Positions 6,277-14,821 of a stretch of 64,000 bases of DNA are shown piece by piece. The stretch is from Epilithonimonas lactis (lineage in GTDB: Bacteria > Bacteroidota > Bacteroidia > Flavobacteriales > Weeksellaceae). The stretch is from the NCBI RefSeq assembly GCF_900110605.1, contig NZ_FOFI01000002.1, positions 682,001 to 746,000 on the forward strand, read 5' to 3'. Within the stretch, counting starts at the first letter, position 1. Every line of letters starts with the position of its first letter. The position numbers were made by a program, and so were the translations under genes. The notes beneath the pieces are model-generated. The model saw nothing but the letters and a program-made list of their open reading frames with translations, was not told where the DNA came from and made no database searches.

Positions 6277-7951
6277 TTTTTTTAAATTTTATTGAGATTC
6301 TTAATCCAGAAATGCGCTCGCCAATTTCAAATTTCGCATCCAATTCGGCAAGCCTGGACCTCATATTGATAAACCCATTTTTTTCTACAACATGCTCTGC
6401 CAGGCCAATTCCGTTGTCTGTGTATTTAATCTCGTAATCGTCGTTCTCCTTTACAAATCTTAAAATGACCTGTGATGCCTGGCTGTGTTTTCTCATATTT
6501 ACAAGCAGTTCTCGGATGACCTGAAACAATTCTTCCTTCACATGGTTTGGAATGGATTCCCAAAAATAGCCATCGTTTCCAATAATGATGATCTTGGTTT
6601 GGCCATGGTCGAAAGAGCTGATCAATGCCGTTATCCTTTCATCAAAGTCCTTTTGCAATGTGCCGTCGTACGATAGGTTTCGAGACTTTTCGTACATGAG
6701 TTCCAGCTTGTCCAGGATCTTTTCTTTTGGAATATCATGCTGATTCTCGATGGTGCTCATCACCTCATAGATCCCATTGGCAACCACATCATGAACCTTT
6801 TTGGAAAAGTCCAGGCGCTGGTTTTGTAATTTGTTGTTCGCTTCCAGAATGAGGTGTTGCCGCTTTCTGCGAATCCAGAAAAAGATAGAAAAAGCACCAA
6901 TAGTGGTAATGACAAAAGTGCTCCAGATGGTGATCTTTTGTCGCAGTATCTTGTATTCGTTCACCGATTTTGTCTTCTGTAATGTCAGATTTTCGGCCTT
7001 CGCTTTTTCGCTTTCAAAGCGGATCAGCGCAAATTGATTTTTTGCTCGGTTTTGCTCATTGAGTAAGCTGTCCTGAATTCGAGAATAGTCTTCAAAGTAT
7101 TTCTGTGATTGCTTTCCGTCGGAAATCTTGATCAGATTTTGCAAAGCTTCCAATTGGTCGGAAGGGTAATTTATTTTTTTTGCGAGATCCAACATCTTGT
7201 TGCTGTAGATTCTGGCAGAATCATTATTTTTTGTGAGATAATAGGCGGCCAGGTAAGCAAAAGCAGCGTCCTTGGTCCAATCGTCATCCAGGTTTTCACT
7301 TAATTTTTCTGCGAGAAGATAATTTTTTGTCGGATTGTAGTTTTGGTCTTCGAACCATTTTGATCTGGAATAATTTAGTAATAGTTTAGGATAAAATTCG
7401 CTCTTATCACCAACGCTGTCCAGAAGTTTTGTGTAGATGTCGATGGCCTTGTCATAGCGCTTCTCATTATGAAAAGTAATGGCGATATTGTTGGCCAACA
7501 TCATTTTGTCTATGGGGTCTTTTGTGAAATCGAAAGCTTTGTCATAAAACCGTTTTGCATCTTGATAATTCTTGAGATTTGCGGACGCTACACCCAAATT
7601 ATTATAATTGGAAAACAAAAAGCCGTGGTGCGAAGTATCCTTTTCCTTGAAAAACCGACTTGCCATCAAACTGGTTTCTATGCTACCAAAATTGTCGCCT
7701 TCTTTCTCCTGAATGATAGCCATGTTCACAAAGCTTTTCCCCAGTCCAAAACTATCATTTCTTTTGAGGAACAATTCTTTACCTTTATTAAGATAAAAGA
7801 AAGCACTGTCCTGGTTCTTGTCCATAAAGACAAATGCTTTTTCGTAAAATGGATTGATCTGTTTGCTTACAGCAGTCGGTGTTTTTAGATCCTCTTTTTT
7901 AGAACATCCAATTAAAATAAATAATAAGAAGCATACGACTGGTCTCAGCAA
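6266..7951 (-). CDS. TPR-containing lipoprotein sensor histidine kinase
   Basis: 561 aa membrane kinase. The order is a lipoprotein-like signal sequence with lipobox LIGC (Cys16), a TPR-rich sensor region (about 35-290), a coiled coil (about 300-335), one membrane helix (about 340-360), an H-box with His387 in SKKVHDVV, and a HATPase domain with an N-box (ELLVNMRKHS) and G-box (YTDNGIGL). This layout is common in Bacteroidetes NarL-type systems. The start appears to be TTG: an in-frame TAA lies four codons upstream, the nearest ATG is out of frame, and no in-frame ATG exists before residue 43, which would delete the signal sequence. It overlaps the response regulator by 11 bp. Confidence 0.88.
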   Translation of the reverse strand: MLRPVVCFLLFILIGCSKKEDLKTPTAVSKQINPFYEKAFVFMDKNQDSAFFYLNKGKELFLKRNDSFGLGKSFVNMAIIQEKEGDNFGSIETSLMASRFFKEKDTSHHGFLFSNYNNLGVASANLKNYQDAKRFYDKAFDFTKDPIDKMMLANNIAITFHNEKRYDKAIDIYTKLLDSVGDKSEFYPKLLLNYSRSKWFEDQNYNPTKNYLLAEKLSENLDDDWTKDAAFAYLAAYYLTKNNDSARIYSNKMLDLAKKINYPSDQLEALQNLIKISDGKQSQKYFEDYSRIQDSLLNEQNRAKNQFALIRFESEKAKAENLTLQKTKSVNEYKILRQKITIWSTFVITTIGAFSIFFWIRRKRQHLILEANNKLQNQRLDFSKKVHDVVANGIYEVMSTIENQHDIPKEKILDKLELMYEKSRNLSYDGTLQKDFDERITALISSFDHGQTKIIIIGNDGYFWESIPNHVKEELFQVIRELLVNMRKHSQASQVILRFVKENDDYEIKYTDNGIGLAEHVVEKNGFINMRSRLAELDAKFEIGERISGLRISIKFKKNVQ

Positions 7952-8027
7952 TTTTACAATTTACCCGAAATTTAAGAAATATTATAATAATTGACGGCTA
8001 ATTAATTTTAAAATGCGTGTGAATGGT

Positions 8028-8035
8028 TATTTTTG
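8028..8035 (+). promoter_or_regulatory. Promoter -7 element (TATTTTTG) of the SprT-like gene
   Basis: An exact TAnnTTTG match ending 22 nt before the chosen ATG. It lies inside a 15-codon N-terminal extension that would otherwise be possible from an upstream ATG, and so decides for the downstream start. Confidence 0.5.
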
Positions 8036-8057
8036 TTTAATATTTCTACCACTTTTA

Positions 8058-8663
8058 ATGTCAATCAAAACCTTAGAACAATATCTTCCGGAGCATACTT
8101 TTCCATATTTGAAAAAATGGTTTGCTGATCATTACATCCATATCAAGATCACAAAAAACAGGAATAGCAAGCTTGGAGATTACAGAAGGTTGCCAGATAA
8201 GTCACATCAGATCACTGTGAATTCTACATTGGACAAGCAATTATTTTTCTTTGTGTTGACGCATGAACTGGCGCATCTTATTGCATTTGATAAGTTCAAT
8301 TACAAGATCAGTGCACACGGAAAAGAGTGGAAGGAAACCTTTCGTGACATGCTTTTGGAAAGTATTGATGTTTACCAGGATGATCTGAAACCGATTATTT
8401 CATCATTCTCGAAAAATCCAAAAGCCAATTTTATGGCAAGTCCGGACTTGGTTCGCTACTTTCATATCGAAGACCCAGAAGATAACTTGGTTTTTATTGA
8501 GAATTTGTCGATCAACGATAGTTTTCTGTACAAAGGTGATGAATACGTTATCTTGGAAAAAAAGAAAAAGTTATATCTTTGTCATCATCTTAAAAGCTCA
8601 AAGAAGTATCTATTCCGCCCTCTGGCAAAGGTCGAAAAACTTATCATAAATGAACAACGATAA
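8058..8663 (+). CDS. SprT-like domain metalloprotein
   Basis: 201 aa protein with a zinc-protease-like SprT core: HELAH at 69-73 carries two zinc ligands and the glutamate, and the family's HGKEW follows about 13 residues later with the third His. SprT/Spartan homologues cleave DNA-protein crosslinks in eukaryotes; the bacterial members are poorly understood. An upstream ATG would add MRVNGYFCLIFLPLL, but a promoter -7 element sits in that stretch, so the start MSIKTLEQYL was chosen. The last 14 bp overlap the manC start. Confidence 0.88.
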   Translation: MSIKTLEQYLPEHTFPYLKKWFADHYIHIKITKNRNSKLGDYRRLPDKSHQITVNSTLDKQLFFFVLTHELAHLIAFDKFNYKISAHGKEWKETFRDMLLESIDVYQDDLKPIISSFSKNPKANFMASPDLVRYFHIEDPEDNLVFIENLSINDSFLYKGDEYVILEKKKKLYLCHHLKSSKKYLFRPLAKVEKLIINEQR

Positions 8664-9729
8664 TTATTGTGTAATAATGGCCGGTGGGATCGGAAGCCGA
8701 TTTTGGCCAATGAGTACCCAAAAATTTCCCAAGCAATTCCATGACATCTTAGGAACTGGTAGGACGATGATCCAGCAGACGTACGACAGGATCAGCCAAT
8801 TGATTCCCAAAGAGAATATTTATATTATTACAAATCAGGAATATGTGGAGCTGACTCAACAGCAGTTACCTGAGGTTCCTGCAAGCAATATTGTGGGAGA
8901 ACCAGCAATGAAGAACACTTCTGCCTGTAATCTCTACATGGCAAAAAAAATCGAAGCTGTGAACCCAAATGCCAATATCATTGTAATGCCGGCCGATCAT
9001 TTGATCCTGAAAGAAAGAGCTTTTCTGGAAAAAGTGGAGTTGGGATTCAAATTGGCATCGGAAAATGATTATCTCATCACATTGGGAATTACGCCTACAC
9101 GCCCAGATACAGGCTATGGCTACATCCAGTTCATCCAACAGAATAATGAAAATTATTCCAAGGTGAAAACCTTTACAGAGAAACCCGATTTGGATATCGC
9201 CAAAAGTTTCATGGAGTCAGGAGATTTTCTTTGGAATGCGGGCATCTTTCTTTGGAGCGTGAAAAGTATTTTGAAAGCCTTCAAAAAGTTCCTTCCCGAG
9301 ATGACCAATCAATTCAATGGATGCGACTACAATGTGGACGGTGAAAAAGAGTGCATTGGTCTCATCTATCCAATCGTCAACAAAGTTTCGATAGATAACG
9401 GGATCTTGGAAAAAGCGAACAATGTCTACGTCATTCCTGCAAATCTTGGCTGGAGCGACCTTGGAACGTGGACCTCTGTTTACGCCAATGCAGATAAAAA
9501 TGATGACAACAATGCGATCAGCTCCAAAAATGTTTTGACCTACAATTCCAAGGGCAATGTCATCAGGATCAAAAATCAAAATAAGGCCGCAGTGATCGAT
9601 GGTCTCAAAAACTATATCATCGTAGATACAGAAAAGGCTTTGCTTATCTGCCCTAGAGATAATGACCAATTGATCAAGGATTACGTTCTCGATCTCAAAA
9701 ACCTCAAAAAGGGAGAACGATTTATGTAA
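8650..9729 (+). CDS. manC: Mannose-1-phosphate guanylyltransferase
   Basis: Makes GDP-mannose from GTP and mannose-1-phosphate for glycan synthesis. The 359 aa protein has the nucleotidyltransferase loop MAGGIGSRFWPMS (about 10-22), the lysine-bearing KFPKQF, the metal-site PADHLI, the sugar-binding GYGYIQ and FTEKP, and the typical LWNAG. It is the short, single-domain type without a C-terminal phosphomannose isomerase part. It overlaps the SprT-like gene by 14 bp and is probably translated from the same mRNA. Confidence 0.94.
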   Translation: MNNDNYCVIMAGGIGSRFWPMSTQKFPKQFHDILGTGRTMIQQTYDRISQLIPKENIYIITNQEYVELTQQQLPEVPASNIVGEPAMKNTSACNLYMAKKIEAVNPNANIIVMPADHLILKERAFLEKVELGFKLASENDYLITLGITPTRPDTGYGYIQFIQQNNENYSKVKTFTEKPDLDIAKSFMESGDFLWNAGIFLWSVKSILKAFKKFLPEMTNQFNGCDYNVDGEKECIGLIYPIVNKVSIDNGILEKANNVYVIPANLGWSDLGTWTSVYANADKNDDNNAISSKNVLTYNSKGNVIRIKNQNKAAVIDGLKNYIIVDTEKALLICPRDNDQLIKDYVLDLKNLKKGERFM

Positions 9730-9760
9730 TTCAATTTATTTGTTAAAAAATATTTAACTC

Positions 9761-9794
9761 TTTGGTTTTCATCAAGGAGTTTTTTTTATTTTTG
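9761..9794 (+). promoter_or_regulatory. Predicted promoter of yifB (TTTG-N22-TAttTTTG)
   Basis: TTTG at 9761-9764 and TATTTTTG at 9787-9794 match both Bacteroidetes promoter elements with a 22 nt spacer. The -7 element ends 16 nt before the ATG. This is one of the best promoter matches in the window. Confidence 0.65.
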
Positions 9795-9810
9795 GTAAAA
9801 CAAAACACAA

Positions 9811-11343
9811 ATGTTAGTCAAAGTTTACGGTGCGGCCATTCACGGCGTTTCTGCACAGATCATCACTATTGAGGTCAATGTCGATCAGGGCGTAGGTTAC
9901 CATCTGGTTGGACTTCCAGACAATGCCATCAAAGAAAGCAGCTACCGGATCTCAGCAGCACTCAAGAATTCCGGCTTCAAAATTCCAGGTAAGAAGATCA
10001 CGATCAACATGGCGCCGGCAGATCTGCGTAAAGAAGGTGCGGCTTATGATCTGAGCATTGCTTTGGGAATATTGGCGGCATCTGATCTGATCAAATACGA
10101 AAATCTCAACGATTACATCATCATGGGCGAACTCTCTCTGGATGGTAGTCTTCAGCCAATCCGCGGCGTATTGCCGATTGCCATCAAAGCCAGAGAAGAT
10201 GGTTTCAAAGGCATCATTCTCCCGAAGAAAAATGCGAGAGAAGCTGCTATCGTCAATCAATTGGATGTTTACGGCATTGATAATATTAAGGAGATCATCG
10301 ATTTTTTTAATGAAGACATTGCCTTGGAAAAATTCGAAATCGATACTAGAAAAGAATTTCAGGATAAAATTGACCATTTTCCATTCGATTTTGATGAGGT
10401 CAAAGGCCAAGAAGCGGCGAAACGAGCGATGGAAGTTGCAGCCGCTGGCGGTCACAATATTATTTTGATTGGTTCGCCGGGAAGTGGAAAAACCATGATT
10501 GCCAAACGCTTACCTAGTATCTTGCCAACATTAAGCCTCAAAGAATCGCTTGAAACTACGAAAATCCATTCTGTTGCAGGAAAGATGGGCGCGGAGACTT
10601 CATTGATAACGATTCGGCCGTTTCGCTCGCCGCACCACACCATTTCGGACGTCGCGCTTGTCGGCGGTGGAAGTTATCCTCAGCCTGGCGAGATTTCGTT
10701 GGCTCACAACGGTGTTCTCTTTCTTGATGAAATGCCTGAGTTCAAAAGAACGGTTTTGGAAGTGATGCGTCAACCGTTGGAAGACAGGGTTGTTACCATT
10801 TCACGAGCCAAATTCACGATAGAATATCCAGCAAGCTTCATGCTCGTTGCCAGTATGAATCCAAGTCCCAGCGGTTATTTTCCCGACGACCCAAACAATA
10901 CTTCCTCTACTGTGGAAATGCAACGTTACATGAACAAATTATCCGGACCGCTGCTCGACAGGATCGACATTCATATCGAAGTATCAAAGGTGGAATATGA
11001 ACAATTGACCGAAAAGAGAAAAGGCGAAAGCAGTGCGAGCATCCGGGCGAGGGTGAACAAAGCGAGAGATATTCAAAATGAGCGGTACAAAGATTCGGAC
11101 ATCAACTACAATGCACAAATGGGTTCCAAAGAAATGGAAAAATATTGCGAACTGGATGAGTATTCTCAATTGTTAATAAAAGCCGCTATGGCAAAACTCA
11201 ATCTCTCGGCAAGAGCCTACAGTCGCATCTTGAAGGTGGCTAGAACCATCGCAGACTTGGAGAATTCTGAAAATATTCAAGGCGACCATATCTCAGAAGC
11301 GATTCAATACAGAAGTCTGGATCGTGATTTTTGGAATGTGTAG
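9811..11343 (+). CDS. YifB/ComM family Mg-chelatase-like AAA+ ATPase
   Basis: 510 aa. It has an N-terminal Lon-protease-S5-like domain without serine-protease activity (about 20-140: GLPDNAIKESSYRI, NMAPADLRKEGAAYDL), a central AAA+ Mg-chelatase domain with Walker A GSPGSGKT and Walker B VLFLDEMPEF, an arginine finger region (RPFRSPHHTISD) and a C-terminal winged-helix region (AYSRILKVARTIADLE). Family members (ComM) drive branch migration in natural transformation of Gram-negatives. The gene is alone, with its own promoter and a bidirectional terminator. Confidence 0.94.
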   Translation: MLVKVYGAAIHGVSAQIITIEVNVDQGVGYHLVGLPDNAIKESSYRISAALKNSGFKIPGKKITINMAPADLRKEGAAYDLSIALGILAASDLIKYENLNDYIIMGELSLDGSLQPIRGVLPIAIKAREDGFKGIILPKKNAREAAIVNQLDVYGIDNIKEIIDFFNEDIALEKFEIDTRKEFQDKIDHFPFDFDEVKGQEAAKRAMEVAAAGGHNIILIGSPGSGKTMIAKRLPSILPTLSLKESLETTKIHSVAGKMGAETSLITIRPFRSPHHTISDVALVGGGSYPQPGEISLAHNGVLFLDEMPEFKRTVLEVMRQPLEDRVVTISRAKFTIEYPASFMLVASMNPSPSGYFPDDPNNTSSTVEMQRYMNKLSGPLLDRIDIHIEVSKVEYEQLTEKRKGESSASIRARVNKARDIQNERYKDSDINYNAQMGSKEMEKYCELDEYSQLLIKAAMAKLNLSARAYSRILKVARTIADLENSENIQGDHISEAIQYRSLDRDFWNV

Positions 11344-11344
11344 A

Positions 11345-11382
11345 AACAATAAGATCATCCTAATTGAAATGATCTTATTGTT
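11345..11382. terminator. Bidirectional terminator between yifB and the bestrophin gene
   Basis: Perfect 14 bp arms AACAATAAGATCAT and ATGATCTTATTGTT with a 10 nt loop, placed between two converging genes and starting two bases after the yifB stop. It has AT-rich flanks on both sides. Confidence 0.75.
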
Positions 11383-11399
11383 ATTTATAAGCTTTAAAT

Positions 11400-12425
11400 T
11401 TAAATCAGAACCCCGTTTTTAGAACCAATTGGTTCCGGAAGATCATCATGTTCGCCAATGATTTGAAGAAGATCGATTTCAATGGTTCGGCAGATCGAAA
11501 GCATAGGAATATCAAACATCAATCCGCCAAAAGGATTTTCGGAGTAATCGCCGACAAGTTCCATAATAATATAGATCCACCCGACAATTACACAAAACGG
11601 AATACAAGTCCAGATTCCCCAATCGCCCAACTTGCTGAATTCGCTGACCAGACCTAAAGGTAAAAGAATAATGAAAATAACAATAAAAATAAATCCTGAA
11701 TTAGCAAACTGTCGCGGAGAAGGAAATTTCTTTATTCTCTCCGCCTGTCCCTGATAATCATAGAAATCGTTTTGACAGGTTTGCAGTTGCATGTGTTCAA
11801 AATCTGTAATGACATTGTGTCTTTTCAAATGACTGAGATCTTTTGCTTGTTTTGAGATCAGATAGGTAGCAAAGTTTTTATATTTTTCCTGCAATTCAAA
11901 TTCATCATCCGAAAGATATCTTTTCTGAAAAAGTGGTGTTCTGCTGTAATCTGGAAATCCTGCTTTTATCTGTCTGTGTCTTTTGAAATTAATACTCCCA
12001 AAATGTCTTTCAAGACTCATATGTTCCCATTCTGTGGGGATTAGAAGCTGATCTCTCAATGTATACAACCATGCGATATGACGGTAAACTATTTGTTTTT
12101 TTAAATCTTTTATATAATGCATTTCTCCTTTTTCAGTATCGAATGCAGCCAGCATAGAGGTAAAAGATCTGCTGGAGTTTACAATCGCTCCCCATATTTT
12201 TCTAGCCTCCCAAAGTCTGTCATAAGCCTGATTGCTTTTGAAACCAACAAAAAAAGCGACCGCAGTACCTACCAAAGTGAGCGGAACCAAAGGAATTGTC
12301 ATCCACTGCCACTCAAAAAAGTAATAGATGGCAGCCACGAAAGTGCTCCATGCAGTAAGCCAAACGAGATGCAATCCCGCAAGATTTGCGATCTGTTTGT
12401 AATTGAAATATTTTGTTGTAATCAT
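11400..12425 (-). CDS. Bestrophin family ion channel (UPF0187/YneE)
   Basis: 341 aa membrane protein of the bacterial bestrophin family, pentameric channels that conduct mainly monovalent cations or anions. Visible are two N-terminal membrane helices, the family signature VGFKSNQAYDRLWEARKIWG (about 60-79), a long cytoplasmic helical region, and two further helices near 230-290 followed by ENPFGG (family ENPFG motif). The length is typical. The gene faces yifB and shares its terminator; no clear promoter was found upstream. Confidence 0.93.
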   Translation of the reverse strand: MITTKYFNYKQIANLAGLHLVWLTAWSTFVAAIYYFFEWQWMTIPLVPLTLVGTAVAFFVGFKSNQAYDRLWEARKIWGAIVNSSRSFTSMLAAFDTEKGEMHYIKDLKKQIVYRHIAWLYTLRDQLLIPTEWEHMSLERHFGSINFKRHRQIKAGFPDYSRTPLFQKRYLSDDEFELQEKYKNFATYLISKQAKDLSHLKRHNVITDFEHMQLQTCQNDFYDYQGQAERIKKFPSPRQFANSGFIFIVIFIILLPLGLVSEFSKLGDWGIWTCIPFCVIVGWIYIIMELVGDYSENPFGGLMFDIPMLSICRTIEIDLLQIIGEHDDLPEPIGSKNGVLI

Positions 12426-12574
12426 TGAATAGAGAAATTAAGTAAACGAAGTTATCAAAAACCATACACAAAACTTTAAAAATTAGTTACGGCTTGAAAT
12501 TTCTTTCACTAATTTTTTGCGTATTTGGACACGTTTCCTTTTCTCCTTGTCTTTCTAGAAATACATTTTAGAAA

Positions 12575-13057
12575 TTAAAACAATCCACTTTCAGTTGGAT
12601 TCTCAAAATAAGCATCGATTTCTAATTTTCCAGATTTTGCTGCGGCTACAGCCAATTGATCACAAATCTCATTTTCTGGATGTCCAGCGTGACCTTTGAT
12701 CCAGTGGAATTTTGGATCGTGAAGTTGATACAACTTATAAAATACTTTCCAGAGATCCGGGTTTTTCACATTCTTCCAGCCACGTTTGATCCAGCCGTAG
12801 ATCCATTTTTGGTTAATGGCATCTGCAACATATTTGCTGTCGGTGAAGATGTGAACATCATTATCAGAAGTTCTCAGATTGCCTAATGCTACGATTACCG
12901 CCATCAATTCCATTCGATTGTTGGTGGTTTTTCGGAAGCCTTTGGAGTAGGTTTTCTGGTATTTTTTTTCGGGAACGCGCATCAGGATCCCGTAACCGCC
13001 TGGGCCGGGATTTCCACTGCAAGCGCCGTCTGTGTAGATTTCGACTTTTAAACTCAA
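12575..13057 (-). CDS. rnhA: Ribonuclease HI
   Basis: 160 aa type 1 RNase H that degrades RNA in RNA:DNA hybrids. The catalytic acidic residues are in place: Asp10 in IYTDGACSGNPGPGG, Glu50 in NRMELMAV, Asp73 in FTDSKYV and a C-terminal Asp in NEICDQLA; the histidine loop is KGHAGHPEN. It lies 9 bp downstream of dnaB on the same strand, so a shared transcript of two replication genes is likely. Confidence 0.96.
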   Translation of the reverse strand: MSLKVEIYTDGACSGNPGPGGYGILMRVPEKKYQKTYSKGFRKTTNNRMELMAVIVALGNLRTSDNDVHIFTDSKYVADAINQKWIYGWIKRGWKNVKNPDLWKVFYKLYQLHDPKFHWIKGHAGHPENEICDQLAVAAAKSGKLEIDAYFENPTESGLF

Positions 13058-13066
13058 ACCAGAAAC

Positions 13067-14638
13067 TTAAAATGGCATATCATCGTCATCATCATTCATT
13101 GCAGAGCCGGAAACCTGATTGTTGTTCGGAATTCCGAAGGCTGAATGTGGATCGCTGGTGATGGTGATTTTATCGAAACCTGAAGGTTCATCTTTCTGTC
13201 CGAAATTGGAAGGCGTGTATTCGTAATTCGTCCCAAGATCTGCAAACTTACCGATGTTCTTGTGGAAAGCCAATCGCACGTCCGCTGTCGCACCATTTCT
13301 ATGTTTTGCGATGATGATCTCAGCTTGATTTTCTGTGCTTGTTTCTGCGCCTTCTTCGTCATTATCCCAAACGCCGATCTTGTAATATTCTGGTCGGAAG
13401 ATGAAAGACACGATATCCGCGTCCTGCTCGATGGCTCCAGATTCACGGAGGTCAGAAAGCATTGGTCTTTTTCCTGGGCGAGTTTCCACACTTCTGGAAA
13501 GCTGGGAAAGTGCAATTACCGGAACGTTAAGTTCTTTTGCAATCGCTTTCAAAGATCGGGAGATCATCGCAATTTCCTGCTCACGGTTTCCTGCGCCTTT
13601 TCCAGAACTGGCTGTCATCAGCTGTAGGTAATCGACCATGATGATCTTAACGCCGTGTTGCATTACCAATCGTCGGCATTTTGCACGGAAATCGAAGATG
13701 GAAAGGGAAGGTGTTTCGTCAATATAAAGTGGCGCATTTTCCAAAGCGGAAACGTTGGTGAACAGTCTTTGCCATTCTTCATCCGCCATTTGTCCTTTTC
13801 TCAATTTCTCGGAAGAGATCCCAGTTTCGGAAGAGATCATCCTTGTGATCAACTGGACCGAAGCCATCTCCAGAGAGAATAGTGCCATCGGAATATTATG
13901 ATCCACACAGATATTTCTCGCCATCGAGAGGATGAAAGCCGTTTTTCCCATCGCCGGTCTTGCGGCGATGATGATAAGGTCAGAATTTTGCCAACCTCCA
14001 GTTTCCTTATCCAAAGCCGTAAATCCAGATGGAACTCCGGACAATCCTTCTTTATCTTTTAAAGATTTGATCTTTTCAATCGCTTCTTTTACCAATGAAT
14101 TAGCTGTGTCGAACCCTTTTTTGATGGTTCCGTTTGTGATTTCGAAGAATGATTGTTCAGCTTTATCCAACAATTCGAAAACGTCGGTGGTTTCTTTGTA
14201 AGAGCTGTCGATCACATTAGCAGACACATTGATCAATGACCTTAAGATAAATTTCTCCAAGATCACACGCACGTGATATTCGATGTGGGCAGATGAACTT
14301 ACGCCCATCGTCAAATCAATTATGTAATGATCGCCGCCACCAAGACTAAGTTTTTCAGTTCTTTTCAGTTCCTGGATCACAGTCATCAGGTCAATTGGTG
14401 AATTGCTTTCGTACAATTTCAAGATTGCCGCAAATATAGTTTGATGCCTTGGATCGTAGAAAACGTCCGCGGTCAATAAGTCTATGGAATGGTCGAGCCC
14501 TTTTCTGTCAATTAGAAAAGTTCCGATCACAATTTTTTCAAAATCCAATGCATTAGGCGGCATTTTGCCATCCGAAATAGAGAGTTCCTTTGCAAAATTA
14601 CCGTGAATCAAACTCGATAATGTATCCTTCTGTGCCAT
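13067..14638 (-). CDS. dnaB: Replicative DNA helicase DnaB
   Basis: 523 aa hexameric 5'-3' helicase that unwinds the fork. The N-terminal DnaB domain (about 25-125) begins PPNALDFEKIVIG. The RecA-like C-terminal domain has Walker A ARPAMGKTAF, Walker B KIIMVDYLQLM, the ALSQLSR motif and the DLRESGAIEQDAD arginine-finger region. The acidic tail DDDDDMPF resembles the SSB-type or clamp-binding tail of Bacteroidetes DnaB. An exact -7 element lies only 4 nt before the ATG, so the mRNA may be leaderless. No intein was seen. Confidence 0.96.
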   Translation of the reverse strand: MAQKDTLSSLIHGNFAKELSISDGKMPPNALDFEKIVIGTFLIDRKGLDHSIDLLTADVFYDPRHQTIFAAILKLYESNSPIDLMTVIQELKRTEKLSLGGGDHYIIDLTMGVSSSAHIEYHVRVILEKFILRSLINVSANVIDSSYKETTDVFELLDKAEQSFFEITNGTIKKGFDTANSLVKEAIEKIKSLKDKEGLSGVPSGFTALDKETGGWQNSDLIIIAARPAMGKTAFILSMARNICVDHNIPMALFSLEMASVQLITRMISSETGISSEKLRKGQMADEEWQRLFTNVSALENAPLYIDETPSLSIFDFRAKCRRLVMQHGVKIIMVDYLQLMTASSGKGAGNREQEIAMISRSLKAIAKELNVPVIALSQLSRSVETRPGKRPMLSDLRESGAIEQDADIVSFIFRPEYYKIGVWDNDEEGAETSTENQAEIIIAKHRNGATADVRLAFHKNIGKFADLGTNYEYTPSNFGQKDEPSGFDKITITSDPHSAFGIPNNNQVSGSAMNDDDDDMPF

Positions 14639-14642
14639 GGTA

Positions 14643-14650
14643 CAAAGATA
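14643..14650 (-). promoter_or_regulatory. Promoter -7 element (TATCTTTG) 4 nt from the dnaB ATG
   Basis: Read on the minus strand, TATCTTTG is followed by TACC and then the ATG. With the usual distance from -7 element to start site, transcription would begin at or next to the start codon. Confidence 0.55.
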
Positions 14651-14821
14651 TAATTTTTAAGAGTTTTATTGATTTTAGTTTTAAGCAAACAATCCACATT
14701 AATTTGAATTAATTGTTGATAAAGTGAAATTATCTGTAACAATTATGCAAAAAAGTGAACTTAATAGATAGAAACATTAGCAAATTCTAAATTCCTTAAA
14801 TTTAACCAAATTAATTCTCTC

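Noticed and set aside
8013-8057. N-terminal extension of the SprT-like protein (15 codons)
   Set aside because: A promoter -7 element lies in it and the MSIKTLEQYL start fits the domain boundary better.
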